From NCBI GenBank assembly GCA_008921705.1, contig VFFE01007669.1, forward strand, positions 5,033,633 to 5,097,632: a stretch of DNA of 64,000 bases, given 5' to 3'. The DNA is from Burhinus oedicnemus (Eukaryota; Chordata; Aves; Charadriiformes; Burhinidae). Shown piece by piece: positions 11,101-21,440 of this stretch. The first letter of the stretch is position 1. Every line of letters begins with the position of its first letter. Under the pieces are notes generated by a model that was not told the origin of the DNA, ran no database searches, and saw nothing but the letters and a program-made list of their open reading frames with translations. Position numbers and translations under genes: made by a program.

Positions 11101-14100
11101 TGATTTCTGGTCAAAGGATTGAGGGCTACCATTACAAACAATGATGCTATTTTTCACCTCTGATATTCCACCCACCTTCAATTCAAAGTACCACATCCTT
11201 CAGTGCAAGGTACCTATGGTTACGCAGAATCTCTATCTGTTTGTTGTTTCATGCAGTCCCTAGCTCATTTATTCAACTCCTTTTTCTGATTCAGAATAAA
11301 GGAGCGCAAACATCAAGCAGATCTGGCCAAGCTAGAAGACAAAAGAGAAGGAGAACAAATACAGAGATTGAACCAACTGTACCAATTGGAAATTCAGAGA
11401 AGAATGGAAAAGGAACAGGAGGAAAAAGCTGAACGCCAGAGGCTGTATCACGTAAGTAACGGGAAAGCAGACAGTTCAAAATGCTTGTTTCACCTTGGCT
11501 GCCTGGAGTGAAACAATAGCATTCATACATCTAAATGGGCCCACTGGCAACACGTTTGCTGACAGCTTCAGTAGCCTTGGATCATATGCCTACCCTGCCA
11601 GATGCAGGCCCTGTCTTTCCTCTGTGCTTTTGAGAAAGGCCTCTTGGAGGCAGGTCCCTCCTCTTGTCTGAAGGGACATTGGCACCTGATGCTTTGACTG
11701 GCCTATGATTAAAAAGTCTGCTATTGACATTAAGGAATATTCTCCTTGATTTGAGAACTGGATTTAAGTTCCACATACCTGCTGGTTTAAGCCTATTTTT
11801 CTTTGTTAGGAACAGGGAACAGCCCGAGTCTGAACATAACAGTATCTTTTTAACTTGTCTTTCCCTTTATGATTGGAGAGGTTTAGAAATTTAGTCAAGA
11901 CGTACTGCCTTCTCTCTTCACCTTTAAACGCATCTTGCTAAATACAAGCCTCAGAACAGTTCTGGCCAGCATACAAAAGAAGGGGTTTTTTACATAAAAT
12001 TACAGAAAACTCTTCTTCAGCTACGATTTGGATTAAGCTCTCAGGCTGGGATAGTTTTGGATGAAGTGGGCCAGGAGCAGCATAGTCTGTGCATGTGTTG
12101 CTGGTGGCTGCACAGTCCCATTCCTCTCAACGTCCCCCTCTCCCACATGTGTGAATGGGATCAGGGGATAATGCTCACTGCATTGCACAGCAATTTGTTT
12201 GTGTAATGGGCTGGAGAAGCAGCTGTTCGATGCTCAGTTCGCCTTCTCCTTCCTCATATCTACTGTCTCCTCTTCATGCATGTTTGAACAGGGAGGCAGA
12301 AATAAGTGGAAGTACTGAGAACCCCTTTCCTCTCTTCTCTCTTTGAAAGAAACACAAAGAGAGAGAATAGGGAGTGATTTTTTTAAGTTGCTACCCCAGG
12401 CCAAGATTTTCTAGACTTCATCCGTTATATCAGGACCATTTTGCCTGTGCAGGAGCATGTCAATGACCAGAAAGCGATCAAAGCAGTAGAGGAACAAAAA
12501 CAAATGGAAGAAGATGATCGGATTAAAGCTCATTTTAAAGCAAAGGAAACTATTGCCAAGCTGATAAAAGAGAAAGAAGCTGAAATGCGTAGGTAGGTAC
12601 AACGCTAAATTGTAAATAAACTAAAAATTATACTGTACATATTCAAATCTTTCAGACTGATGATGTAATACAAACCACAGTTATTCTAGAAATTAAATTC
12701 TACTCATAGGGAGAGTAGTTAATGAAAAAAGGAAATTCTTTCACAGGTTCCTTAGTAATAGCTGTGTGTGTGAGCAATCTCTCCACCCTTCAAAGTACAA
12801 AGACTTACGGAAGTGCAAAGCTCAACACCAGTGTTCTGGGAACAGCGATTTTCCATATGGCCTGCCAAGCCTCCGCCTCCTCAACAACTAAAGACAATTA
12901 AAATCCTTGACAAAAGTATTTTTGGGCATCAGCTATATTTGCCTGAGTCAGACCAAGAAAAATAATCCGAGTTCTTAACTAGGCACCTACATTAATTAAT
13001 TTACATTGGGTAATTATTAAGGGAAGATGGTTTACCAATTTAACAGTGAGGGTACAGCATGAAGATACCATTGAGCCAATCTAAGAGCTCCCATCTCTTC
13101 CTACTTCTGGCCAATACTCCCAACATTTCTCTCCTCATGGCAAGATGCTAAGCAGACTCCTCCCCAAGTGATCCAGGTCATTATTGCAACAGAAAGCTAG
13201 TGTTACAAGAATACAGGGAACATTTAAAAACAAACAAACAAAAAACAAACAAAAGAACCCAAAACCAAAACAACAAAAAAACCCAGGAGGAAAACAAGGA
13301 GATCAAGGAGGTGGGTGGGTGGGTGAGCAGGCCTGTGTGGCAAGACGAGGGAAGACTGGAAGCAGGATTGCTGAGTTTGGTAGAAGTAATGCTTCAGGTA
13401 GACCCAGGTGTGTACCCTGGTATGTTATGGTACCTCATGTTCTTCTGCAGGCTAACACAGGAACATCAGAACAAAATCGTTAGCCAATTAGCTGTACAAA
13501 TGAATGAGGCATTAAAGAGGGAAGATGATCGTCTTGCTAGAGACATTAAAAAAAAAGAAGCTGAACAAGAAAAAAAACGCAGAGAGAAAGAGGCAAAAGA
13601 AAAGGCAGCCCTTGAATCGATTGCTGAACACAGAGCCACTGTGGTAAGAAACCTAGCCTGTTCTTAGTCCCAGATCCTGGCCCAGATCACAGCCAGTGGC
13701 CCTGGTGCCATGCATCAGCATGCTTCATCAGGTCCGCTGACATCTCTCGTGGGGTCCTCTCTCCCTCTCCCACTTCTCTGTTGGGCACACATCTGCCAGG
13801 GCTGCTGAAAACCCTGGACTTGGACACTAGCCAGCCACAATGACTGTGCTTATCAGAACAGTGATACAGGGCTGCTTCTGCTGAAAGATACGACTTCCAA
13901 CTTAGCAGGCTAGCTCCTTGGTTAACTTTTTTGTGTATTTTGTAAAATACAGATGAAGATGAAAGTGGAAAAGGAGAGAGAGGAAAAAGCAGAGGGTAAA
14001 AAAGAACTTCATGCGTTAATGGAAAAGAACCGCATCTACTTGGAAATGGAAAAAGCCAAGAAACAAAGACAACGTGACGCAAACATGGAAGTACAGAAAA

Positions 14101-14948
14101 TTCAGATCCAGCAAATGGTAAATAGAAGCGCTGTACCCTGTCAGCCCCTTCAGAAAGAAGCACGCATCTAGACCAACAGCACTAGCTCCTGCCTGAGAGG
14201 AAGAGAGAGGAAGCTTGCTGTGTTTTGTTTGGGGGTTTTTGTTTGTTGTTTTTTTTAAATCAGGTATGCTCCACATGTACTGGTGTTGGGGACCAGCCTC
14301 CTCTCAGAGCAGTGCTGCGAGTCAAGGCTGGTTTCCAAGGAGAGGTCACATCCTGCCCTGTGCCATTATGTACTACTGCCGCCCTCTTGTATCTTCTGGG
14401 CAGATCACCAACAGCAGCAGCTGATGCTGATGTTCACTGAGCTATTTAATGTACCCTTCTTGTGGGGGGTACGGCAGAGCAGAGAAGTGGGGAGGGATGA
14501 TATTTGCCAAGTATCAACAAACATCATCACAGATCTCCTGTAAGCTTTTACCCTCCCTAAGTTTTAAGGGATAGTTATGTTGTAAAAGAAACACTAAGCC
14601 TTGCTATTCCCTTTTCTTCATCAGGCTGAAAAGCAGGCAAAAAACCAGCAGGAAAAGCAAGCCGACTTGGACTACGATGCTCAGAGAGAGATGATTGCAC
14701 TTTGTAATGAGCGTGAATTTCAGAGCTATGCAAAGCAAGTAATTGAATCAGAGTCCAAGGCTACACATCATCTTTATCCTCTTCTCAAAGCATCCAAAAA
14801 TGGAAGAGGACTTGGACATGGGCCATTTTCCAGAGGAAGAAAAGGAATAAATACTAGTTCTCAAGCTCAGGATGATACTGGGACCCAGTATGCACAGAAT
14901 GATGCTGGGGCCTGTACTACTGCTCAAGAAGTTAAAAACATTAAATAA
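8171..14948 (+). CDS. CFAP210: Cilia and flagella associated protein 210 (CCDC173), complete, 9 exons
   Basis: A coiled-coil TPH-domain protein. CFAP210/FAP210 is known as a microtubule inner protein of axonemal doublet microtubules. Exons: 8171-8231, 9368-9594, 9878-10051, 10146-10339, 11295-11451, 12453-12592, 13451-13643, 13953-14117, 14625-14948. All have GT-AG borders and consistent phases (exon 1 ends in phase 1; exons 4 and 6 in phase 2; the others in phase 0). The exon 3 donor, CAT|gtttgt, is weak. The spliced frame is 1,635 nt, or 544 aa plus stop; human CFAP210 is about 550 aa. After an Arg/Ala/Gln-rich start (MAAAARAGRP) and a conserved PNEVDLHQVIVLPKAEW segment, the protein is almost continuous Lys/Glu/Arg-rich coiled coil, with EDDRLAR and KIQIQQM blocks. 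It ends in a non-coil Gly-rich tail after LYPLLKASK. Exons 5-9 are repeated in a shortened tandem copy 7 kb downstream. Confidence 0.95.
11100..14850 (+). repeat. Segmental duplication, parental block (within CFAP210)
   Basis: This block, from within CFAP210 intron 4 through most of exon 9, is repeated in direct orientation at about 17950-21430. Introns align in patches. For example, the sequence before exon 5 (from about 11225 vs 18109) and before exon 8 (13680-13952 vs 20309-20574) is nearly identical, while other intronic stretches cannot be aligned by eye. The left breakpoint is approximate. Confidence 0.8.
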
Positions 14949-14997
14949 TATTGAGACTATACAGCAAGGAAAGGCAGAAGCAGTTTTCATGTGATCA

Positions 14998-15003
14998 AAT
15001 AAA
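14998..15003 (+). terminator. CFAP210: Poly(A) signal of CFAP210
   Basis: A canonical AATAAA lies 50 bp after the CFAP210 stop codon, giving a very short 3' UTR. Confidence 0.7.
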
Positions 15004-15009
15004 ATATAA

Positions 15010-16400
15010 TTTTTAAACCTTATGGGCAGAGTTAAACTGTAAGTGATCTACTCCATATATGCTATGAATCTAGAAGTCCATTTGAAAAAAAAAAAAAATT
15101 GCCAGAGAACTGGTTATATTCTCAAAAAATCCCCAGCTTGTATTTCATGAAAGTTACTTCATTAAACTTGAGACAGAAATGCATGATATGTAATTGACCA
15201 TCACTGTAACCCATTCCATCCAAAAGCTCACTATTACTGTTATGTTTTTATTATTCTAAAAATTCACTGTCCCAGATTTTTCAGGCCTAGGATACGAATT
15301 CCCAGTGCAAAAGGTCGCATTTTTCACTAGCCCACTTCCAGTTAAGTATTCCCCATAATAGAAAAAACCAAAACAGCTTTACAGAATCTACAGGGGAAGA
15401 AAAAACGATCTAATACATGTGAAATTTAGAATAGTTATGGTGCTGCAGTTTTTATAGCATTTTGCAACTACCTCCAAAAAACAAATGTCATGCTATAAAT
15501 TAGTTATAATAAATGAAAATACAAATATTATTTGATCACAGCCCTTAAAAGGTCACCTAGGAGGCAAACAGTTCCCAATATAGCTGTAAATAGCTACTAG
15601 AAAAAAAGCATGGCAACAAGAACAACATAGTTAGACTGTTCTTTCAAAAAGGATAACAATGATTCAATCTGCGGTAAATAATCTGGATCTAAAATTGTTT
15701 CTCAGATTCTTCAGCTGACTTACTCTCCAACACCAAAGTCACACACACATCTCACTCCTTAAGCTTAGTTTCTTTGCTGAAATTTTACCATCGTGTTCCT
15801 GCATCGGACAGAGTTAGGGTTTCCTATAATGACTTCCTCCACGAGTATCCGGGGTCTAAACAGGATATCCCCCTGTTCTGCCATCCACTGAAAACAAAGT
15901 CCAAGAAACTTGAAGCTTTGCTTTGTTGCACACAACCTTCTCTTCCAGCCCCCCAGCTGCCCGTCTCTGTTGGCCAAACTAGAAAATTACGTAAGTTCTA
16001 AAAAAAAAAAAATTAAGAGCATTTTATACAGAGGATGCTTGACAATATTTTAGTTTGGAAAATGGGTCTTTTGCATGCCTTCAAGTTTCTAAGCCTGGCT
16101 TCTGACAGCAACAGGCTTTGAAGAAAGCACAGGACTTTGCGCAAGGTGGGAGGCTGCCCGAGAGACGAGGTCCCTCCTGCAAGCTAAGGGCCAAGCAGAG
16201 CTGGCTTTACCTCCCCTGCAGTGCACAACAGCTGGATGCGAGATGGATGTACTCCTTCCCGACTGCAGCAGCCACCTCCTCGAGGAGTCTCTTCCCGGCA
16301 GGGCAAGGGAGCAACTTCTGGAAGAAGGGGGAAGGACCGACCGAGGAGCTCCCTAGGGCAGCCAAGGGCCTTCCTCCGGGAAAACTGCGCCCAGGGGCCA
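15010..16400. other. Spacer between CFAP210 and its tandem copy
   Basis: AT-rich from 15.0 to 16.0 kb, becoming GC-rich towards the island at 16.4 kb. No exon of CFAP210 or another gene is recognised. Confidence 0.6.
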
Positions 16401-17560
16401 CCCTTTAAGGTCAGGTCATGGAAAAGGCGAGTTCCCAACAACCCCAGCGGCAGGCAGGCCTGGCGGGATGAAGATTACGTGTGAGGGGCGGCAGCCCACA
16501 GAGCCGGGCCCAGCCAAAAACCCACGGCGCCGGCCGCGCAGAGCAGAAGCCAAACAGCGGGAAGAAAAGCTCGGAGCAGAAAGACTGAGGCAGAAGAGGG
16601 GGGTGTGTGTGTATGGGGGGGTGGGTGTTAGCGTGTGTGTGTTAGTGTGTGTGTTACAGCCTCTTACAGGCTCGCTACAGGGCAACGGGTATTCCCCGAA
16701 CCAGCTGCGGAGGAGGGCGGCTCCCGCAGGCCTGCGCCCGGGCTCGGCGGGGCCGGGGCCTCCGCGGTGAACTCTGCCGCCCGACTCGGGCCGGGCCACG
16801 GAAAGGAGGGGGAGGGGAGGGAAGGGGAGGGAGGCGCCTCAGCCGCCGGGCCAGGCCGAGCCTCTCTGCCTGAAGGTGCGGGCGGTGCCCGCCGGCAGCT
16901 CCCGGCGGCGGGGCGGGGCGGGGTTGGGCGGAGCGCCGTGCCGTGCCGTGCCGCTATAACATCCGCGGCACAGCACCCGCCTTTGTCCCTGTTGTTGTTC
17001 GCTCCTCAGGTAAAGTCGTTCTCCCCGCTGACACTGCTTGCCGCGGCCGCCCTTGTTCCCCCTCCGGGGGCGGAAGAGCGAGCCCCGACTTGCCGGGACG
17101 GCCGGGCCCTCCCCTTCCGTAAGGATCCGTCTTTTTCTCTCGGCAGACGTTGCCGCTTCCCGGAGAGGCAAGCGCTGGGCGCAGAGCCGGCCCGCGGCGG
17201 AGAAGGGCCGACGATGGACCGCGAGGGGCCGGACGCAGCCCGCCGGGAGGCAGAGCTGGAGCGCGGCCGCTACTTGGCCCGCCGGGCCGTGGCCCAGGAG
17301 CAGCTGGCGCAGTGAGTCCGGCGGGGCCCGTCCGGCGGCGGGGCCATCGGGAGGGGAATGGGGTTTGGGGTAAAAACAAAAAAAAACAAAAAAAAATTCT
17401 TCCCGTGGCCAGCTCCGGGCTGCCGGGACCCGCCTGCACCGCTGGCGGGGCTGTGGGCAGGCAGGGCAAGAGTGGGGCTTATTTGGGGCTGAGACCGCTC
17501 CGGGCGAGCAGGCTCCGCCCGGGCCGCCGCGGCGGGGGGGGGTGCGCCTGGGGCTGCGTG
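16400..17560 (+). promoter_or_regulatory. CpG-island promoter of the CFAP210-like gene
   Basis: A strong CpG island directly upstream of and over the new first exon. It contains a GT-rich microsatellite (about 16601-16655), a G4-type run (16808-16831), three CCGTG repeats (about 16936-16952) and a TATA-like TATAAC (16955-16960). A CTCAG|gtaaag donor (17009/17010) and a ctcggcag acceptor (17146/17147) imply a leader exon of unknown 5' end and a 137-bp leader intron. I find no good X-box, only separate half-sites (GGCAAC at 16681-16686, GTTGCC at 17149-17154). Confidence 0.65.
16808..16831 (+). promoter_or_regulatory. G-quadruplex-prone G tracts
   Basis: Five runs of three or more G separated by one or two A residues lie on the plus strand, about 150 bp upstream of the TATA-like element of the CFAP210-like gene. 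Quadruplex formation is inferred from sequence only. Confidence 0.5.
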
Positions 17561-20500
17561 ACTCGCTTCTTTTACACCCTTGTTTCTGATTGCCCCGCGC
17601 TCCGTGGTCAGGCTGAAAACCTGTCACCTCTCCTCACCCTCTGTTTCCTCCGTGACTGTTCTCCAGCTTCAGAAACGTCTCTTGTTGCCAATGGCTATGT
17701 CTAGCCTAATGAATTAAACAAGACGGTCTATATTGTGGTATTGAGAGTAAGTGGTTTGTCTCCCTAAGGCAAAAACTCTTTATTATTGCTGCTTCCCCCC
17801 AGCCCAGAATTGTCTAGCACAGACTGATGACCACGGCTTGCACAGTGCTGTGGCACTGCTTGGAAGGCAGTGGGGTGGGCTAACAATTAAACAGCCTAAT
17901 CAAATTCAGTCTAATATTTGAGTCCATATGCTTGTCATGTTTGCTTTTGCTAGCATAGGCTTAACCAGCACCCTTGCACTAGGACTAAACTTTAGACAAA
18001 GGATTTGCAGCTACCTTTTAAAAACTGTGATTCTGTTTTTGACCTCTGACATTCTACTTTCACTTCAAAGTATCAATTTTTTTACTGTTAAAGTACCTGT
18101 AGATGTGCAGAATCTCTATCTGTTCGTTGTTTCATGCAGTCCCTAGCTCATTTATTCAACTCCTTTTTCTGATTCAGAATAAAGGAGCACAAGCATCAAG
18201 CAGATCTGGCCAAGCTAGAAGACAAAAGAGAAGGAGAACAAATACAGAGATTGAACCAACTGTACCAATTGGAAATTCAGAGAGGAAAAGAAAAGGAACA
18301 GGAGGAAAAAGCTGAACGCCAGAGGCTGTATCATGTAAGTAACAGGAAAGCAGACGGTTCAAAATGCTTGTTTCACCTTGGCTGCCTGGAGTGAAGCGGT
18401 TGCATTAGGCCCACGAATAAACGGGCCTACTGGCAACAGGAGGTTTGCTGACAGCTTCAGTAGCATTGGATCATATGCCTACCCTGCCAGATGCAGGCCC
18501 TGTCTTTCCTCTGTGCTTTTGAGAAAGGTCTCTTGGAAGTTGTAATGTGGCACCTGAGCTTTGACTGGTCTATGATGGAAAAGTTTGCTATAGGCAGCAA
18601 GGAGATTGTTGTTGACTTGGGAAATGGATTTAAGTTCCATGTACCTACTCTGTTTTAAGCCCATTTTCTGTTGTTAGGAAGAGGGAATAGCCTAAGTCTG
18701 AACATGACAGTATCTTTCTAACTTGACTTTCCCTTTGTGATTGGAGATGCTTAGAAGATTAGTCAGTACCTGCTTACCAGACTTACTGTTTCCCTCCCCA
18801 TGCCTGCTTGAGCAGGGAGACTGAAGTGGAGGTACTGTGATGATTCACTGGCATATGAGAGAGTAAGAGCAGAGAATTCCCACTGAAACTTTACTTGCTT
18901 CCCCCCCCATCTCCTTCTCATCTCAGTTACACAAATCTTACCCCATTTGCCCCCAACCTTGTCTATGCAATAAAAGCTATATATACAGTTAGAACTGCTG
19001 CTTCTGCATGATTACATGCTTTGTGCCTTACGTTTTTATGGTTCTCACTGTTTGAGCCCTTCAGAGTCTGTGCTGTGTGGAGGATACACAGGATGGGAGC
19101 AGTACAGTTGGAGCCAGTGGGGAAGTAGAGGAAAGAATATAACTTAAAGATACCGTGCTTAGTGCTGCAACCACATACTAATTTTACTTTTGTGGTAGTT
19201 TGTGGTAAGTAGGTCATAAGAATTCTTTTCTGTGTCTGGGTTTCTGTCTTCTATAGCTTCTCCATTGATACAACCAAAGAACTCTTATTATAAGCTAGGC
19301 CTGAAGTCTTTGCTGGATTTTTTTTTTCCAGTTCATATTTCCAAAAATCTCATTCTACATAAAAATAAAAGTACTTTTCCGTTTAAACAGGAATATGTAG
19401 CTGAGCAGAAAGTAATTAAAGCTGAAGAGAAACAAAAAGAGGATGAAGATGATGATCGGATTAAAGCTTATATTAAAGGAAAAGAAATGATGGCTGATCT
19501 GACAAGAGAAAAAGATGCCAAGACTAATAGGTGGGTCTAGGGCTGCGGTTTTCAGCATGAAGATTCAAACTTGCAATTTAATTTTGTGACAAATGTTACT
19601 CTGAATTTTTACATCAGCAAAATCAGTTCTTTGTGATGCAAGCAATTTTTCTGTAATTAAAACTTGAAAAAGTAGTAGAAAGTCCAGAAGAAATGCCTGT
19701 GAGTTCCAGTATTAATTGGTGCTGTTGGGGGTGAAAGTGGGATTGCTGGCTTTGTTAGGAGCAGTGCCTCAGGTAATCTGAGCGGATATCCTGGTATGTT
19801 ATGGTAGCTCATGTTCTCCTGCAGGCTAATGCAGGAGCATAAGGACAAAGCTTTTGAAAAACTAACTGCACAGATGAATGAGGCATGTAAGATTGAAGAT
19901 GATCGTCTTGCTAGAGGAGCTGCAGAGGTAGAAGATGAATACCAAATGAAAAACAAAGAGAAAGAAGCAAAAAAAAAGGCTGCCATTGAATCTGTTGCTG
20001 AACACAGAGCCACTGTGGTAAGAAACCTAACCTGTTCTTATTCCCCTTTCTGAGATGTACTTCTGAATACCTTTTAGAAACACCATAGATTCTAGCACAG
20101 CCGTCTTGAGATGTACATGCAAGTTGTCACTTAGCAGCTGCCTCTCATATTTACCATCTGTAGTTTCAGAATTAACTTATTAAGAAAGGTGCACGTGGTA
20201 CATGTGATGATCCTGTCTCAAAAAATTAGAGTTGGAAGGCTCTATAGTTGTTGGTAATTAGTGCAAACATTTTCCAGGCTCTGCACTGCTTACTCTAGCT
20301 GAGGAGCCTGGCCCAGATCACAGCCCATGGCTCTGGTGCCATGCATCAGCATGCTTCATCAGGTCTGCTGACATCTTTCCTGGGGTCCTCTCTCCCTCTC
20401 CCACTTCTCTGTTGGGCGCACATCTGCCAGGGCTGCTGGACTTGGACACTGACCAGCCACAATGACTGTGCTTATCAGAACAGTGATACAGGGCTGCTTT

Positions 20501-21350
20501 TGCCAAAAGATACAACTTCCAACTTAGCAGGCTAGCTCCTTGGTTAACTTTTTTGTGTATTTTGTAAAATACAGATGAAGATGAAAGTGGAAAAGGAGAG
20601 AGAAGAAAAAGCAGAGGATGAGAAGGATCGTAATCAGTGGATGACAGCAGATCGTATCTACTTGGAAATGGAAAAAGCCAAGAAACAAAGACAACGTGAC
20701 ACAAACATGGAAGTACAGAAAATTCAGATCCAGCAAATGGTAAATAGAAGCACTGTACCCTGTCAGCTCCTTCAGAAAGAAGCACGCATCTCAGACCCAG
20801 AGTACTAGATCTCCTGGGTGGGAGAGAGAGAGAGGAAGCTTGCTGTGGGTGCGATGTGTGCATTTTGTTTGTTTTTTTACCTGTGATCACTGCAGGTGCT
20901 GATGTTGGGGACCAGCCTTCTCTCACAGCAGTGAAACAGAAGCCTCTTCCAGGCTGATTTGGCCCATGCTGGTCGAGCAGGATTACCTGGGAGGGCTGGT
21001 AATAAGAAAAAGGTCAACAGTGGCAGATCACATCCTGTCCTGTGTCATTATACCATTTTTTTCAACCATGCCACTACTGCTCTCTTGTATCTTCTGGGCA
21101 GGTCACCAAAGAGCAGCAGCTGATGCTGATACTGACTTAGCTATTCAGTGTTCCCTTTTTGTGGGGGGATATGGCAGCGGAGAGAAGTGGGAAGGGATGA
21201 TGTTCGTCAAGTATCAACTAAGTATCAGCTAACATCCCTTTTCTTCATCAGGCTGAAAAGCAGGCAAAAAAACAGCAGGAAAAGCAAGCAGATTTGGACT
21301 ATGATGCTCACAGAGAAGCTGCTTTTCATAAGGATCAAGCATTTTGGTGA
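17214..21350 (+). CDS. CFAP210-like chimeric protein: new first exon plus duplicated CFAP210 exons 5-9
   Basis: A partial tandem duplicate of CFAP210. Exons: 17214-17311 (new), 18178-18334, 19391-19530, 19825-20017, 20575-20739, 21252-21350. The last five correspond to CFAP210 exons 5-9, and all internal duplicated exons have exactly the parental lengths (157, 140, 193, 165 nt) with GT-AG borders. The new exon starts MDREGPDAARREAELERGR and ends in phase 2 (GCGCA|gtgagt), exactly the phase needed to join exon 5. The spliced frame is 852 nt, or 283 aa, with no internal stop. Identity to the parent by eye: exon 5 49/52 residues, exon 6 25/46, exon 7 39/64, exon 8 44/55. The last exon diverges after LDYDA and stops at 21348-21350, about 75 residues before the parental end. 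The retained part is coiled coil, so tubulin-lattice binding is possible but the N-terminal region is lost. It could be a functional paralogue or a transcribed pseudogene; the intact frame favours function. Confidence 0.72.
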
Positions 21351-21430
21351 TGAAGACAGTGAGTAACTGAATCAGTGCCATTACTGGATATATTTTTCTA
21401 TTCTCCTCTCCAAGCATCCAAGCAAAGGAA
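17950..21430 (+). repeat. Segmental duplication, derived block
   Basis: The direct-repeat partner of 11100-14850. Its intron before the exon 8 equivalent keeps about 250 bp (roughly 20045-20305) that has no counterpart in the parental intron, so one copy has gained or lost sequence there. Confidence 0.8.
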
Positions 21431-21440
21431 CAAGGTGTGG
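21351..21440 (+). pseudogene. Decayed remainder of CFAP210 exon 9 in the tandem copy
   Basis: Beyond the new stop codon, sequence still aligns with the parental last exon: gtaactgaatcag matches gtaattgaatcag, and a pyrimidine-rich block ending ctccaagcatccaa matches ctcaaagcatccaa. The frame is lost. This places the 3' end of recognisable duplication near 21.43 kb. Confidence 0.6.

Noticed and set aside
13200..13450. Upstream extension of the exon 7 open frame of CFAP210 (Lys/Asn/Gln-rich)
   Set aside because: It is intron sequence with A-rich repeats; the acceptor at 13450/13451 and the matching copy-2 exon define the true start.
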